Of a stretch of 64,000 bases of DNA, positions 27,753 to 37,275 are shown in pieces. The stretch is from assembly GCF_006442545.2 (NCBI RefSeq), contig NZ_CP083953.1:372001-436000 (forward strand). The letters run 5' to 3'. A program made the position numbers and the translations under genes. The stretch comes from Mesorhizobium sp. B2-1-8. GTDB taxonomy: Bacteria > Pseudomonadota > Alphaproteobacteria > Rhizobiales > Rhizobiaceae. The notes under the pieces were generated by a model. That model saw nothing but the letters and a program-made list of their open reading frames with translations. It searched no databases and had not been told where the DNA came from. Numbering within the stretch: position 1 is the first letter of the stretch; every line of letters begins with the position of its first letter.

Positions 27753-30203
27753 TCAGCTCTTCACGCGTTCGCCATTTGGATCATACCAGGGGGAGATCTG
27801 GGCTGATGCGGGATAACGCTTTAGGGCTACTTCGATCTCGACTGGTTTGTCTCTAAGGAAGGCCAGATCCACTCCATCCGCCGATGTCACGTAACCCATA
27901 GCTAGCGATGCACCCACGCGGTGGCCATAAGCCCCCGAAGTTATCGCACCTATAATTTTCCCATCGCGCAAAATCGGCTCTTGGTGATAGACTAGGGGCG
28001 CATCAGAGTTATCGAGCTTCAGCTGAATCAGCCTGCGCTTCGTCGTTCCTTTCTCTTTCTGCTGGAGAAGGGCATCTCGACCTATAAACCCGTTGGTCTT
28101 GTTCCAATCGACCGCAAATCCCAGTCCCGCCTCGAGGGGAGTGTCCTCATCGCCAATATCGTGACCCCAGTGCCGGTACCCCTTCTCCATGCGTAGCGAG
28201 TTAATGGCAAAATAGCCGCCATGGCGCAGTCTAAACTCCTCGCCCGCTGTGACCAGACAATCGAATACATGAGTGGCGAACTCGGTTGGCATGTAAAGCT
28301 CCCAGCCAAGCTCGCCAACAAATGTTAGGCGGGTGGCGCGCACACGCGCGTAACCGAGTTCGATTTCTCGGCTGGTGCCAAAGGGGAACCCTTCTGCCGA
28401 GAAATCGTCGGGAGAAACAGCCTTCAGCAAGTTTCGCGAGTTGGGGCCCATTAGAGCCAGCATCGACAGCCCTGAAGTGACATCTTGTACGAAGACGTGG
28501 GCATCTGGAGCGATATGTTTGATAAGCCACGCAAAGTCGCGCCGTTGCGACGTACCCGATGTGGCGACAATGAATTCGATTTCCGAAATTCGAGTCACCG
28601 TGACGTCAGCTTCAATGCCGCCATGGGCATTGAGCCATTGTGTGTAAACGACTTTGCCAGAAGGGACATCAATCTCATTTGCGCACAGGTAGTTGAGGGC
28701 CTTGCAGGCATCCCTACCGCGTACCAGGAATTTGACTAGGCTAGAGTGATCGAAAAGCGTGACGTTCGCCGCCGTATTACGACACTCCTCACCGCAGAGT
28801 TCAAACCAGTTCTGGCGCCCGAAGGAGTAGTCTATTGTTGGCGTGGTGCCCGGTGCTCCAAAAAAGCCGGGCCGTTCGAACCCAGCAGCCTCAGTCATGC
28901 ATGCACCTGCCGCTAAAAGCCTGTCATGAAACGGGCCGCGCCGGATATCACGTGCAGTGTTATATTGACGATATGGCCAGTGCATCTGAAGCAAGAGACC
29001 GAGACTTTCTACGGTTCGGTCATGGAGATACTTTCTATTGGACTGGAAGGACATCGTGCGGCTCACATCAACGTCGATAAGATCCATCGGGGGGCGGCCG
29101 TCGCGGATCCATTGAGCAAGCGCCTTGCCTACGCCACCCGATGCGCCGATGCCTAAAGAGTTGAACCCGGTAGCACAAAAAAGACCGGGCACCTCCACCG
29201 TCTCGCCAACGTAGTATCGATGATCGGGCGTGAAGCTCTCTGGTCCGTTGAAGAAAAGCCTAATTCCAGCTTCCTTCAGCAAGGGGACTCGCTTTGTCGC
29301 TAAATCCAATACTGGTTCAAAATGATCAAAATCAGCTGGCAGTGAATCAAAGCAGAAATCAGGGGATATACCATTATGCCCCCATGGTTTTGCTTTTGGC
29401 TCAAAGCAGCCAAGGAGAAGCTTGCCGGCATCTTCTTTATAGTACGCATACTCGTCGCTTAAGATCATTATCGGTAGATTGCGCGGCAGATCAGGGATGG
29501 GTTCGGTCACAATGTAGAAATGCTCCGCCGCGTGCAATGGAAGCGTTACACCGACCTGCATCGCGAGATCGCGTGACCACATTCCGCCGCAGATCACGAC
29601 CGTCTTCGCTCGGATCCTTCCTCTGGTTGTCTCCACGCCCGAGGTTCGACCGTTGTCAACGAGGATGCGGACGACCGGTGTGTTTTCTAGGATCCGAGCG
29701 CCGCGGTTGCGGGCGCCCTTTGCATAAGCTTGGGTCAAATCGGTCGGATTGCCTTGCCCGTCGTTTGGCATCCAGATGCCGCCTACAATTCCGTCGATGT
29801 TTATCGGCGACCAGCGTTCTTTGATTTCGCCTGGGCTCACATGATCGACCACCAAGCCGAAGTTCCGCCCCATCGAAGCGCCGCGATCCAATTCTTCCAT
29901 ACGTGCGTCCGATGTAGCAATACGCAAACAACCCTTTTGGACAAAGCCCGTCGCCTGGCCCGTTTCCTCCTCCAGCGTAGCGAACAATTCGCTTGTGTAT
30001 TTTGCAAGCTCAGTCAGTTGTCTTGTCGCGCGCATTTGCGTGACCTGCCCCGCTGCGTGCCATGTCGTTCCACAGGCCAGTTGTTTGCGTTCACAAAGAA
30101 CGACGTCGTTAATTCCGATTTTGGTCAGATGATACGCGATTGAACACCCCGCTACGCCGCCACCAATAATCACAACCTCGGCCTGCTCTGGAACGTCTGA
30201 CAT
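27753..30203 (-). CDS. Dimethylglycine/sarcosine dehydrogenase-like flavoprotein (DAO + GcvT domains)
   Basis: An 816-residue two-domain enzyme. The N-terminal FAD domain begins VVIIGGGVAGCSIAYHLTKIG; TTWHAAGQ (His49) matches the covalent-FAD histidine segment of DMGDH and SarDH. From about residue 430 to the end is a folate-binding aminomethyltransferase-like domain. It would demethylate an N-methyl amino compound, passing the carbon to THF. The ATG at 30203 gives the family length; the longer frame adds 41 odd residues. Its promoter holds a perfect copy of the operator found at the divergent kinase operon. Its DNA looks less GC-rich than its neighbours. Confidence 0.9.
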   Translation of the reverse strand: MSDVPEQAEVVIIGGGVAGCSIAYHLTKIGINDVVLCERKQLACGTTWHAAGQVTQMRATRQLTELAKYTSELFATLEEETGQATGFVQKGCLRIATSDARMEELDRGASMGRNFGLVVDHVSPGEIKERWSPINIDGIVGGIWMPNDGQGNPTDLTQAYAKGARNRGARILENTPVVRILVDNGRTSGVETTRGRIRAKTVVICGGMWSRDLAMQVGVTLPLHAAEHFYIVTEPIPDLPRNLPIMILSDEYAYYKEDAGKLLLGCFEPKAKPWGHNGISPDFCFDSLPADFDHFEPVLDLATKRVPLLKEAGIRLFFNGPESFTPDHRYYVGETVEVPGLFCATGFNSLGIGASGGVGKALAQWIRDGRPPMDLIDVDVSRTMSFQSNRKYLHDRTVESLGLLLQMHWPYRQYNTARDIRRGPFHDRLLAAGACMTEAAGFERPGFFGAPGTTPTIDYSFGRQNWFELCGEECRNTAANVTLFDHSSLVKFLVRGRDACKALNYLCANEIDVPSGKVVYTQWLNAHGGIEADVTVTRISEIEFIVATSGTSQRRDFAWLIKHIAPDAHVFVQDVTSGLSMLALMGPNSRNLLKAVSPDDFSAEGFPFGTSREIELGYARVRATRLTFVGELGWELYMPTEFATHVFDCLVTAGEEFRLRHGGYFAINSLRMEKGYRHWGHDIGDEDTPLEAGLGFAVDWNKTNGFIGRDALLQQKEKGTTKRRLIQLKLDNSDAPLVYHQEPILRDGKIIGAITSGAYGHRVGASLAMGYVTSADGVDLAFLRDKPVEIEVALKRYPASAQISPWYDPNGERVKS

Positions 30204-30279
30204 CTTTGTCTCTTCAGATACACTGGCGCGATGCGCCGTGAGGGCAATTTGTTCGATTTCACCAGTCTGGCGCGAGTTA

Positions 30280-30308
30280 ATCAATGCACAAACGATTGTT
30301 CTTGTCAA
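30280..30308 (-). promoter_or_regulatory. Promoter of the DMGDH-like gene with embedded LacI-type operator
   Basis: On the minus strand TTGACA (30303-30308) and ATTGAT (30280-30285) are 17 bp apart, and the spacer is exactly AGAACAATCGTTTGTGC (30286-30302). The same 17 bases occur in inverted orientation at 30758-30774 in front of the divergent kinase gene. A repressor bound here would lie between -35 and -10. Confidence 0.7.
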
Positions 30309-30443
30309 TGACAGGGCCTTTATCAACCAAAGACAGCTACGGCTGATTAGACGATGATGCCGCCATCTGGGCTTCGGCGCATCTGACGAGCATTACGCGC
30401 CGTATCTTTGCAATCGTCTCCATGGCCAACATCCAAAACACAA

Positions 30444-30468
30444 ATGCCTCCGATCAAACCGGAGGCAT
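30444..30468 (-). terminator. Minus-strand intrinsic terminator without an obvious gene
   Basis: Perfect 9-bp stem ATGCCTCCG/CGGAGGCAT, loop of 7. Read on the minus strand it is followed by TTGTGTTTT, so it is oriented to stop leftward transcription. The only minus-strand frame ending nearby stops at 30510 and encodes an unrecognised short tail (ending ANTVIFRGMRTLFEG), possibly the 3' remnant of a lost gene. Confidence 0.55.
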
Positions 30469-30757
30469 CTTGATGCCCCCATCGTTAAGGGGTCCAGTTT
30501 GGACGAAAATCACCCCTCAAACAGGGTCCTCATTCCACGAAAAATCACAGTATTGGCTGTTTCAAGCGTGATGATGAGTGGTGCCCGTCCTCGCGCAAGC
30601 TCGCCGAAACCATCCGCCACGTCCGGCATAGTAGACCTTCCCGGCTTGTTGACGGTCCAGACAGAGCGAGGCTATCCGGCGTGGTTTGGCACCATCCACT
30701 CGACAATACCATCGGAGCCCTGCTGGTCCATTTCCGCAGAAGCCCCTGGAATGCACG

Positions 30758-30797
30758 AGAACAATCGTTTGTGCTTGCTCAAATCCTGCGCTATAGG
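30758..30797 (+). promoter_or_regulatory. Kinase-operon promoter with LacI-type operator
   Basis: The operator AGAACAATCGTTTGTGC (30758-30774) contains the near-palindrome ACAATCGTTTGT. It overlaps a -35-like TTGTGC (30769-30774), which is followed after 17 bp by TATAGG (30792-30797). The start ATG is at 30841. The arrangement is the same as at the class III aminotransferase promoter. Confidence 0.65.
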
Positions 30798-30840
30798 GAG
30801 GTTGTGGCCGTCAGCCGCGGCCGCCACCGCAGGAGAGTTC

Positions 30841-32322
30841 ATGGCGGAACGATTTCTGGGAATCGACCTGGGCTCGGGCAGCCTCAAGGCGACGGTCATC
30901 GATGGGCGTGGCGAAGTGATCGACGCTGCCTCCGCCAGCCTTATGACGAGCTATCGCCATCCGGGCTGGGCAGAGCAGGATCCGAAGGAATGGATCGCCG
31001 CAATGTCCTCCGCCCTGAAGTGCCTTGCCGAGAAAGGCAGCCTGCAGGGCGTTACCGCGGCGGCGGTCTCTTCCGGAACTCATATCGTGGTGCTCGTCGA
31101 CGAGAAGGGTGAGATTCTCCGCCCCGCCATCCTCTGGAGCGATCAGCGCAGCGCCGCGGAATCGGCTGAGTTGGTCCGGCTGTACGGCGAGCGCATCCTG
31201 CAGGTCGGCTATCAGAAGGCGAATCCGACGTGGACCCTGCCGCAGCTTCTGTGGCTGCGCCGACATGAGCCCCAGATCGTCTCGCGTGTCCACCGGGTCT
31301 ATCCCGCCAAGGATTATCTGCGCTTCTTCCTCACCGGGCGCTGGGAGACAGACTACGTGGACGCCGCCGGCACGCTAATGCTGGACATGGCGGCAAACGC
31401 GTGGTCGCCCGAACTGGCAGAGATGATCGGCTGGGATCTGTCGACCATGCCGCCGATCGGCAGTCCGTTCGCTCTTGCCGGCACGGTAACGCCGCAGGCG
31501 GCGACGATGACTGGCCTTGCCGAGGGAACTCCCGTCGTCATGGGGGCTTCGGACAGCTCGGTGGAGATGTTGACCGCGGGCGCGGCCGAACCCGGCCTGG
31601 CCGCGATCAAGCTCGCGACTGCGGGTGTCGTCGCCGTGGTGTCAGAGAAGGCGCATCCGCATGCGGACCTGCTGAACTATCGCCATATCGATCCCGACTA
31701 CTGGTACGTGGTGGCGGCGACCAATTCCTGTGCGTCAGCGCATCGCTGGCTCCAGGAGAATCTGGTCACTGGCCATGATGGCTTCGTCGAGCTCGACCGG
31801 CTTGCTGCGTCGGTGGAGCCGGGCGCTGAGGGCCTGATTTTCCACCCGTTCCTGAACGGGGAACGTTCGCCCTACTGGGACACGCAATTGCGCGCCGGCT
31901 TCCTTGGCATGTCGATGCGGCACGGCCATGCCCACTTTGTGCGCGCGCTCTATGAGGGGATCGGGTTCTCCCTGCTCGACTGCCTCAACTCCCTGCCGAA
32001 GGAGCTCGGGGCCCTGCGCGAGGCGAGGATCATCGGGGGAGGCGCGCGCAGCCCTGTCTGGCGCCAGATCATTGCCGACATCTTCCGCATTCGGGTCGTC
32101 TGGCCAGAGAACGACGATGCTTCCTTCGGCACCGCGCTGCTCGCCGCCGTGGGGATCGGCCAGTTTCCTTTCGTGCGGGATGCGGTGCGGACTTGCGTGC
32201 GGTTCAGAAAGGTCTGCGAGCCGAATGATGCTGCGGCGGAAGTATACGCAAGTCGGTATCCTTTTTATTGCGAGACAGTGAAAGCACTGCAGCCTTTATA
32301 CCGAAAATATACGGTGGCGTAG
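30841..32322 (+). CDS. FGGY-family carbohydrate kinase (xylulokinase-like)
   Basis: A 493-residue kinase. The N-terminal phosphate loop is FLGIDLGSGSLKATVID, WSDQRS marks the substrate domain, and GASDSSVEMLTAGAA contains the family catalytic-region Asp; GGGARSPVWRQIIADIF is the C-terminal ATP-binding segment. The ATG at 30841 follows AGGAG; the open frame continues 114 codons upstream through the promoter and is not real. It phosphorylates a sugar or polyol, but family membership does not give the substrate. First gene of a LacI-controlled operon. Confidence 0.9.
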   Translation: MAERFLGIDLGSGSLKATVIDGRGEVIDAASASLMTSYRHPGWAEQDPKEWIAAMSSALKCLAEKGSLQGVTAAAVSSGTHIVVLVDEKGEILRPAILWSDQRSAAESAELVRLYGERILQVGYQKANPTWTLPQLLWLRRHEPQIVSRVHRVYPAKDYLRFFLTGRWETDYVDAAGTLMLDMAANAWSPELAEMIGWDLSTMPPIGSPFALAGTVTPQAATMTGLAEGTPVVMGASDSSVEMLTAGAAEPGLAAIKLATAGVVAVVSEKAHPHADLLNYRHIDPDYWYVVAATNSCASAHRWLQENLVTGHDGFVELDRLAASVEPGAEGLIFHPFLNGERSPYWDTQLRAGFLGMSMRHGHAHFVRALYEGIGFSLLDCLNSLPKELGALREARIIGGGARSPVWRQIIADIFRIRVVWPENDDASFGTALLAAVGIGQFPFVRDAVRTCVRFRKVCEPNDAAAEVYASRYPFYCETVKALQPLYRKYTVA

Positions 32323-32337
32323 AGTTAGGAGTGGACT

Positions 32338-33786
32338 ATGCTTAAGTCAAAATTGCTTGATATGATGATCCTGAACGAGATCATCGGTATCGTGGGGCGC
32401 GACCATACGTTCACATCCGCGTCGGATCGCCTGTCCTACAGCCTGGATACCTACTGGGCCCCGCGCGCGCTGCTCGATCTGGGCGCCGAGCCAGACCTGC
32501 CGGATGTCGTCGTGGCGCCTGGGTCTGTGGAAGAGGTGGTGGAGTTGATCAAACTCGCCAACATCTACCGCATTCCCGTGATCCCGTTCGGCGGCGGGTC
32601 CGGATCGCAAGGCGCCATACTGCCTGTCTATGGCGGTATGGTCATCGATTTGAAGCGCCTCAAGCGGATCATCAACATCGACGAGGTGTCGGGCACGGTC
32701 ACCGTGCAGGCCGGAATTGTCGGCTATGACCTGGAGGCCGCGTTGAATGCGCGCGGCTGGACCTTTCCGCACTATCCCGCCTCGGTTCATGCCGCGACGA
32801 TCGGCGGCAGCCTTGCTTGCCGTGGCTCCGGCACGGTGTCCACGAAATACGGGAAGGCAGAAGATCTCGTGCTTTCGGTCGAGGTGGTGCTGCCCAACGG
32901 CGACGTGATGCGGACTCTGCCGGTGCCGAACCATGCGGCGGGTCCGGGCATCCTGCAAAATTTTGTGGGGGCGGAGGGCATCTTCGGCATTGTCACAGAG
33001 GCAACGCTGCGGATCACCCCGTTGCCGCAAACGCGTCGCTTCACGGCTTTCCTGTTCCCGGACCTTGCCTCGGGCATGGAGGCAGGCCGACGGATCATGC
33101 ATGCCGACCTGCGCCCCTGCGTGATGCGTCTCTACGACGAAGTCTCGACGGTCAAGACCGTCAAGAATGTGCTCGATCTCGACGTCAGCAAGGGGGCCTA
33201 CCTCGTGATCGGCTTCGACGGCTTCGAGGACATCGTCGACGTCTGCGAACGCAGGGCCATCGAAATCTGCAGGGAATTCTCAGCTGCGCCGCTCGGTGCA
33301 GAGGCCGGGATGAAATGGTGGGACAACCGCTACAACTTCTATTATCCGCCCAAGGCGCTCGATGTTCCGTGGATGTTCGGAACACTCGATACCGTTACGA
33401 CCTACAACAACATCATGAAATTATACACGAATAAGCGAGAGCGGCTCACCCAGGCCTTCGCCGAGTACGACCTCTACTATTACGCGCATTTCTCGCACTG
33501 GTTTCCTTGGGGCGTCATGGTCTACGACCGCTTTGTCATCGAGAAGCCGCCACAAGACAAGGAAGAGGCCATTCGCCTTCACGACGCTGTGTGGAACATG
33601 TCCACCGCGATCAACCTCGAATTTGGCGGGGTCCTCAATGAGCACCATGGCGTCGGACTCAAGCTGGCGCGCCATGTGCGCAGACAATACGGCGCCGGGT
33701 TCCAGGTCATCGAGGCAATCAAGGATGCGGTTGACCCGCATCACCTCATGAACCCTGGCAAGATGGGATTTGGGCCGACGCAATGA
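32338..33786 (+). CDS. FAD-binding oxidase, GlcD/alkyl-DHAP-synthase-like (VAO fold)
   Basis: A 482-residue flavoprotein with a PCMH-type FAD domain: PDVVVAPGSVEEVVELIKLA, then IPVIPFGGGSGSQGA (FAD pyrophosphate loop), and HAATIGGSLACRGSGTVSTKYGKAEDLV. The C-terminal half ends in VDPHHLMNPGKMG, the usual tail. It resembles GlcD and alkyldihydroxyacetonephosphate synthase; it probably oxidises a hydroxy compound. Starts at 32338 or at Met9/Met10. It overlaps the next gene by four bases (ATGA), a GlcF-like protein, suggesting a two-subunit enzyme. Confidence 0.85.
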   Translation: MLKSKLLDMMILNEIIGIVGRDHTFTSASDRLSYSLDTYWAPRALLDLGAEPDLPDVVVAPGSVEEVVELIKLANIYRIPVIPFGGGSGSQGAILPVYGGMVIDLKRLKRIINIDEVSGTVTVQAGIVGYDLEAALNARGWTFPHYPASVHAATIGGSLACRGSGTVSTKYGKAEDLVLSVEVVLPNGDVMRTLPVPNHAAGPGILQNFVGAEGIFGIVTEATLRITPLPQTRRFTAFLFPDLASGMEAGRRIMHADLRPCVMRLYDEVSTVKTVKNVLDLDVSKGAYLVIGFDGFEDIVDVCERRAIEICREFSAAPLGAEAGMKWWDNRYNFYYPPKALDVPWMFGTLDTVTTYNNIMKLYTNKRERLTQAFAEYDLYYYAHFSHWFPWGVMVYDRFVIEKPPQDKEEAIRLHDAVWNMSTAINLEFGGVLNEHHGVGLKLARHVRRQYGAGFQVIEAIKDAVDPHHLMNPGKMGFGPTQ

Positions 33787-34922
33787 AGGATCATGCAATG
33801 CTGCTGTCTGATTTTCGGTCACAAGTGGCCGCTCTGAGATTTTGTCCGATGCTCGCTCCAGCTGGTGAAGTGGCTGCAGTGTCCGAATGCGACGGACATA
33901 CGCTTCGTGCGCGAAGTGTGATGCTGTGGCGCGCCCTCGAGCGGGGATGCGCTCTGGACGGCCGCTCGACGGAGCTGCTGTTCCAGTCGACGCTGGACAG
34001 CATCAGCCAAGCTTACGACCCGTACCACGCACCGGTCTGGCAAATAATGCGAGCGGCCAGGGCCGATGCGGTCTTGACTGGCGGCGTGCCGGAACCTGTA
34101 GCGGCAGCGCTGGCCGAGCTCGCGAAGTTCGCGGCGCCATCCGTGCCGCAGGCGAAGCGAATCATGCTGCTGGGCGAGATAGTCTTGTTCGGCGGTGACG
34201 CCTCGCATGGGAAATCATTGGCGGAAGCCCTGCGTGTAGCGGGACATGGGGACGTGGAGCCCTGGCCTGCCCTGACGGGCGCGACGGCCCTTGCGTTCGG
34301 AGATCGCGAGCTGGCCCGCCGGCAAGCCGAAGCGATCGCCGGCGGACTCGCGAATTCGGTGGTCGAGGAGGTTATCTGCGACAGTCCCGAGACCTTTTGG
34401 GCGCTCAGTTCCATGTTCGCGGATCTGGAAGTGAAGCTTCCCGACACGATACAGGTCAGCCTTTTTTCCCGGCTGCTGGCGGACTCAGGGGTCGCGCCGA
34501 AGAAAAGCAACCGCACTGTCTACGTGCATGACTCGCGAGCGTCATATCTGCTGCGCGAGGGTGAGGCCGATTCGGTCACGCTCAAGCCTGGCTTCCGTTG
34601 GGAGCCTGAGGCAAGAGAGGAGTTGTGCGGCTCTGGCGCCGTTTATGAGCATGTTCGCGTGGTGGCCGATACTGCCTACGACCGGCGGGAATGGGACCTG
34701 TGGACGCGCGGGCTGGCGAAGTCCTGTGGTTCTGACGACGGGCTCTGGATGAGCTATCCGGAGACCGCAAGAAAGTTGGCCCTTGCCCGGCTGGATGATG
34801 CCGTGGAATTGCAGGCCGACGTGATCGTCACCGATTCGCCGCTTGCGGCCTGGTGGCTTGCGAAGAACCGTCAGCCGAGACATCCTGCGGTCGCGTGGCT
34901 GCCCGAACTGTTCGGGAACTAG
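33783..34922 (+). CDS. GlcF/CCG-domain-like protein lacking the Fe-S cysteines
   Basis: A 379-residue protein that a quick look would leave as hypothetical. Its layout follows GlcF-type Fe-S subunits: RGCALDGRSTELLFQSTL-like N-terminal helices, then a C-terminal stretch VYVHDSRASYLL...SCGSDDGLWMSYPETARKLA...ADVIVTDSPLAAWWL that aligns by eye to the CCG pattern HDPCHL, CCGAGGG and CPFC. Nearly all ligand cysteines are replaced (Pro-Cys-His by Ser-Arg-Ala, CCG by SCG, CPxC by SPLA), and no CxxCxxCxxxCP ferredoxin motif is present. Probably a structural partner of the preceding FAD oxidase without a cluster. Confidence 0.6.
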   Translation: MKDHAMLLSDFRSQVAALRFCPMLAPAGEVAAVSECDGHTLRARSVMLWRALERGCALDGRSTELLFQSTLDSISQAYDPYHAPVWQIMRAARADAVLTGGVPEPVAAALAELAKFAAPSVPQAKRIMLLGEIVLFGGDASHGKSLAEALRVAGHGDVEPWPALTGATALAFGDRELARRQAEAIAGGLANSVVEEVICDSPETFWALSSMFADLEVKLPDTIQVSLFSRLLADSGVAPKKSNRTVYVHDSRASYLLREGEADSVTLKPGFRWEPEAREELCGSGAVYEHVRVVADTAYDRREWDLWTRGLAKSCGSDDGLWMSYPETARKLALARLDDAVELQADVIVTDSPLAAWWLAKNRQPRHPAVAWLPELFGN

Positions 34923-34952
34923 ACTGGCCGTGTAAGCAGATTGGAGTGAAGA

Positions 34953-35972
34953 ATGAGGAGAGCCACGCTCGCAGATGTCGCGCAACATGCGAGGGTGGAC
35001 ATGTCAACCGCTTCACGGGTGCTACGTGGCGACTCGGAGCAGCGTGTTTCCCAGGAGACACGCGCCCGCATCCTCGCGTCGGCCGAGGCGCTTGAATATG
35101 TGCCCAATATGCTGGCACGGGGATTGAAGAATGCCAGAAGCTACACGATCGGCATCACCATTCCCCAGCTCGACAATCCCGTTTTCTATGACGCCATCCA
35201 GGGCGCGGCAGCGGCGCTGAAAAATCGGGGTTATTCGCTCGTCATCAACTATGTGAACCCATCGGAGAAAGACGAGAACCTCTACAAGAAGCTCGTACAG
35301 CGCCGCATGGTCGACGGGCTGCTCGTCAGCGGGTTCGACACCGGCGAGGACCTGGAAAAGGAGCTGAACGACCTCGGCTTTCCGCATGTGACACTCAACC
35401 GCGATGTGCCGGGCGCGCGCTTTTCGGTCTCTCACGACAACCAGACCGCTGCCATGATGGCGGTGGATCATCTCCTGGAACTTGGCCATCGCCGCATTGT
35501 GCACCTTGCCGGGCATCAGGGTGGTGTCAACGCCATGGCGCGGCTCGCCGGCTACAAGCGCGCGCTGGAACGCGCTGGCGTCGCCTACGACGAGTCCCTG
35601 GTGGAGCTTGCCGGCTATACGGCGGCCGGTGGCGCGACTGCGATGAAACGAATCCTCGAGCGCGTCTCGCCACGGCCCACGGCCATTTTCGCGGCGACCC
35701 TGATGAGCGCCGCGGGGGCCTTGCAGGTGATGCACGAGAAGGGAATCGACATACCCGGCGAGATGTCCATGATCAGTCTGCACGACGCTCCATTCGCCAG
35801 CCTGGTCTATCCACCCCTGACGACCGTTGCCCTGGCCAATGAGGAGATGGGGCGCGCCGCCGCCGAACTGCTCCTTGAGGTCATCGAGGGCAGCCACAAC
35901 GTTCCCAGACGAATTGTCCTGTCCCCAGTTTGCTTGACGAGGCGTGCATCGACCGCCGCCGCAAAGGCCTGA
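34953..35972 (+). CDS. LacI-family transcriptional repressor
   Basis: A 339-residue repressor with the N-terminal HTH ATLADVAQHARVDMSTASRVL (3-23) and hinge, then a periplasmic-binding-protein-like ligand domain (YTIGITIPQLDNPVFYDAIQGAA). It lies downstream of the kinase and oxidase genes and upstream of the importer. Four operator-like sites with core ACAATCGTTTGT surround it at the DMGDH, kinase, importer and aminotransferase promoters; this protein is the obvious candidate to bind them, and would relieve repression when the imported solute or its phosphate is present. Confidence 0.92.
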   Translation: MRRATLADVAQHARVDMSTASRVLRGDSEQRVSQETRARILASAEALEYVPNMLARGLKNARSYTIGITIPQLDNPVFYDAIQGAAAALKNRGYSLVINYVNPSEKDENLYKKLVQRRMVDGLLVSGFDTGEDLEKELNDLGFPHVTLNRDVPGARFSVSHDNQTAAMMAVDHLLELGHRRIVHLAGHQGGVNAMARLAGYKRALERAGVAYDESLVELAGYTAAGGATAMKRILERVSPRPTAIFAATLMSAAGALQVMHEKGIDIPGEMSMISLHDAPFASLVYPPLTTVALANEEMGRAAAELLLEVIEGSHNVPRRIVLSPVCLTRRASTAAAKA

Positions 35973-36065
35973 CGCGTCCCACTGTAGGCGCACGGCTTCC
36001 GACGTTTGCTCGACGCCTTTCCGAATACTTCGCTTCCTTTCCACGCAATCGCCGGCCCTGCGCGC

Positions 36066-36111
36066 TTGACATGGCTCAATATCCACGAATAGGATGAGCC
36101 ATCGTTTGTTC
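36066..36111 (+). promoter_or_regulatory. Importer-operon promoter with LacI-type operator
   Basis: TTGACA (36066-36071), 18-bp spacer, TAGGAT (36090-36095), then GAGCCATCGTTTGTTC at 36096-36111, which matches the kinase operator (GAACAATCGTTTGTGC) at 13 of 16 positions. The site would cover the transcription start. The importer ATG is 71 bases downstream. Confidence 0.6.
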
Positions 36112-36182
36112 AAAGCGTTTTTTGCCGCATCTCGAGGGTTCAACAACCGGCGGTAGGCAGAAGTTGACTACGGAGAACCGGT

Positions 36183-37256
36183 ATGGACGGCACACTGCTG
36201 GAGTACAGGGGCATCTCCAAGAGCCATGATGGCTCTACGATGGCCGTCCGCGATATCGACCTTCGGGTTCGGCGTGGGGAGTTCCTCACGCTGCTCGGCC
36301 CGTCCGGTTCGGGCAAGAGCACGCTGCTCATGATGACGGCTGGCTTCGACGAGCCGACCCGCGGCGAAATCTTCTACGACGGGGCATCAATGCGCAATGT
36401 TTCGCCCGGCAGGCGGAACATGGGCGTGATCTTTCAGAGCTATGCGCTGTTTCCGCATATGACGGTGGCGCAAAACATAGCCTTTCCGCTGCGCGTCCGC
36501 GGCAACGCGAAGGAGGAGATCCGTCGGCGAATTGAGAGGCAGCTGGCGCTGGTGCACCTCTCTGGCTATGGCGACCGCAAGCCCGGCCAGCTTTCCGGTG
36601 GGCAACAGCAGCGCGTTGCCTTGGCGCGCGCCCTGGTGTTCAGCCCGAACCTTGTCCTGATGGACGAGCCGCTCAGCGCACTGGACAAGAAGCTGCGCGA
36701 GCACATGCAGGTTGAAATCAAGCGAATCCAGCAAGAGACGGGCGTCACCGTCCTGTTTGTCACTCATGACCAGGGCGAGGCTCTGGCGATGTCGGACCGG
36801 ATCGCCGTGTTCAATGCCGGCAGGCTGGAACAGGTCGGGACTCCGGAGGAAATCTATCGGAACCCCGCGACGGAATTCGTTTCCACCTTCATCGGCAGCA
36901 ACGGCACGACCCAGGGAACCGTGCGTGAACGCCGGGGAGACCGCTACGTGGTTCAGATCCATGGCGGCGAACAGATCGAGGTCCGGGACAACTCGCATAT
37001 CGAGACCGGCAGCCGCGTGAAGGTCATGGTCCGGCCCGAAGATGTCATGCTGGGAAACGAAGAAACGGTGAACCGGCTGACTGCGGTCGTCGACGGCATC
37101 AGCTTCCAGGGCGACCACTACAAGGTTCAGCTGCGGGTGGGAAATTCCGACATCCTGTACGGCAAGGTCTCTCCGGAGGACCGGGGCCGGGTTGCTTTTG
37201 GGAAGAACGTGCCGATCGCGATCTCGCGTGAGGTTAGAATGTTTCGTCACGACTAG
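36183..37256 (+). CDS. ABC transporter ATP-binding protein, Pot/Ugp type
   Basis: A 357-residue ATPase: Walker [10 protein letters not shown] near residue 41, [19 protein letters not shown], Walker [14 protein letters not shown], and a C-terminal TOBE domain ([13 protein letters not shown]). First gene of an importer operon (ATPase, binding protein, two permeases) followed by a class IV aminotransferase. The order and protein types match spermidine/putrescine-like importers, which also carry opines, phosphonates and amino-polyols, so the solute is open. Confidence 0.92.
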   Translation: MDGTLLEYRGISKSHDGSTMAVRDIDLRVRRGEFLTLLGPSGSGKSTLLMMTAGFDEPTRGEIFYDGASMRNVSPGRRNMGVIFQSYALFPHMTVAQNIAFPLRVRGNAKEEIRRRIERQLALVHLSGYGDRKPGQLSGGQQQRVALARALVFSPNLVLMDEPLSALDKKLREHMQVEIKRIQQETGVTVLFVTHDQGEALAMSDRIAVFNAGRLEQVGTPEEIYRNPATEFVSTFIGSNGTTQGTVRERRGDRYVVQIHGGEQIEVRDNSHIETGSRVKVMVRPEDVMLGNEETVNRLTAVVDGISFQGDHYKVQLRVGNSDILYGKVSPEDRGRVAFGKNVPIAISREVRMFRHD

Positions 37257-37275
37257 CGCTAAAAAGGGGAGTAAA

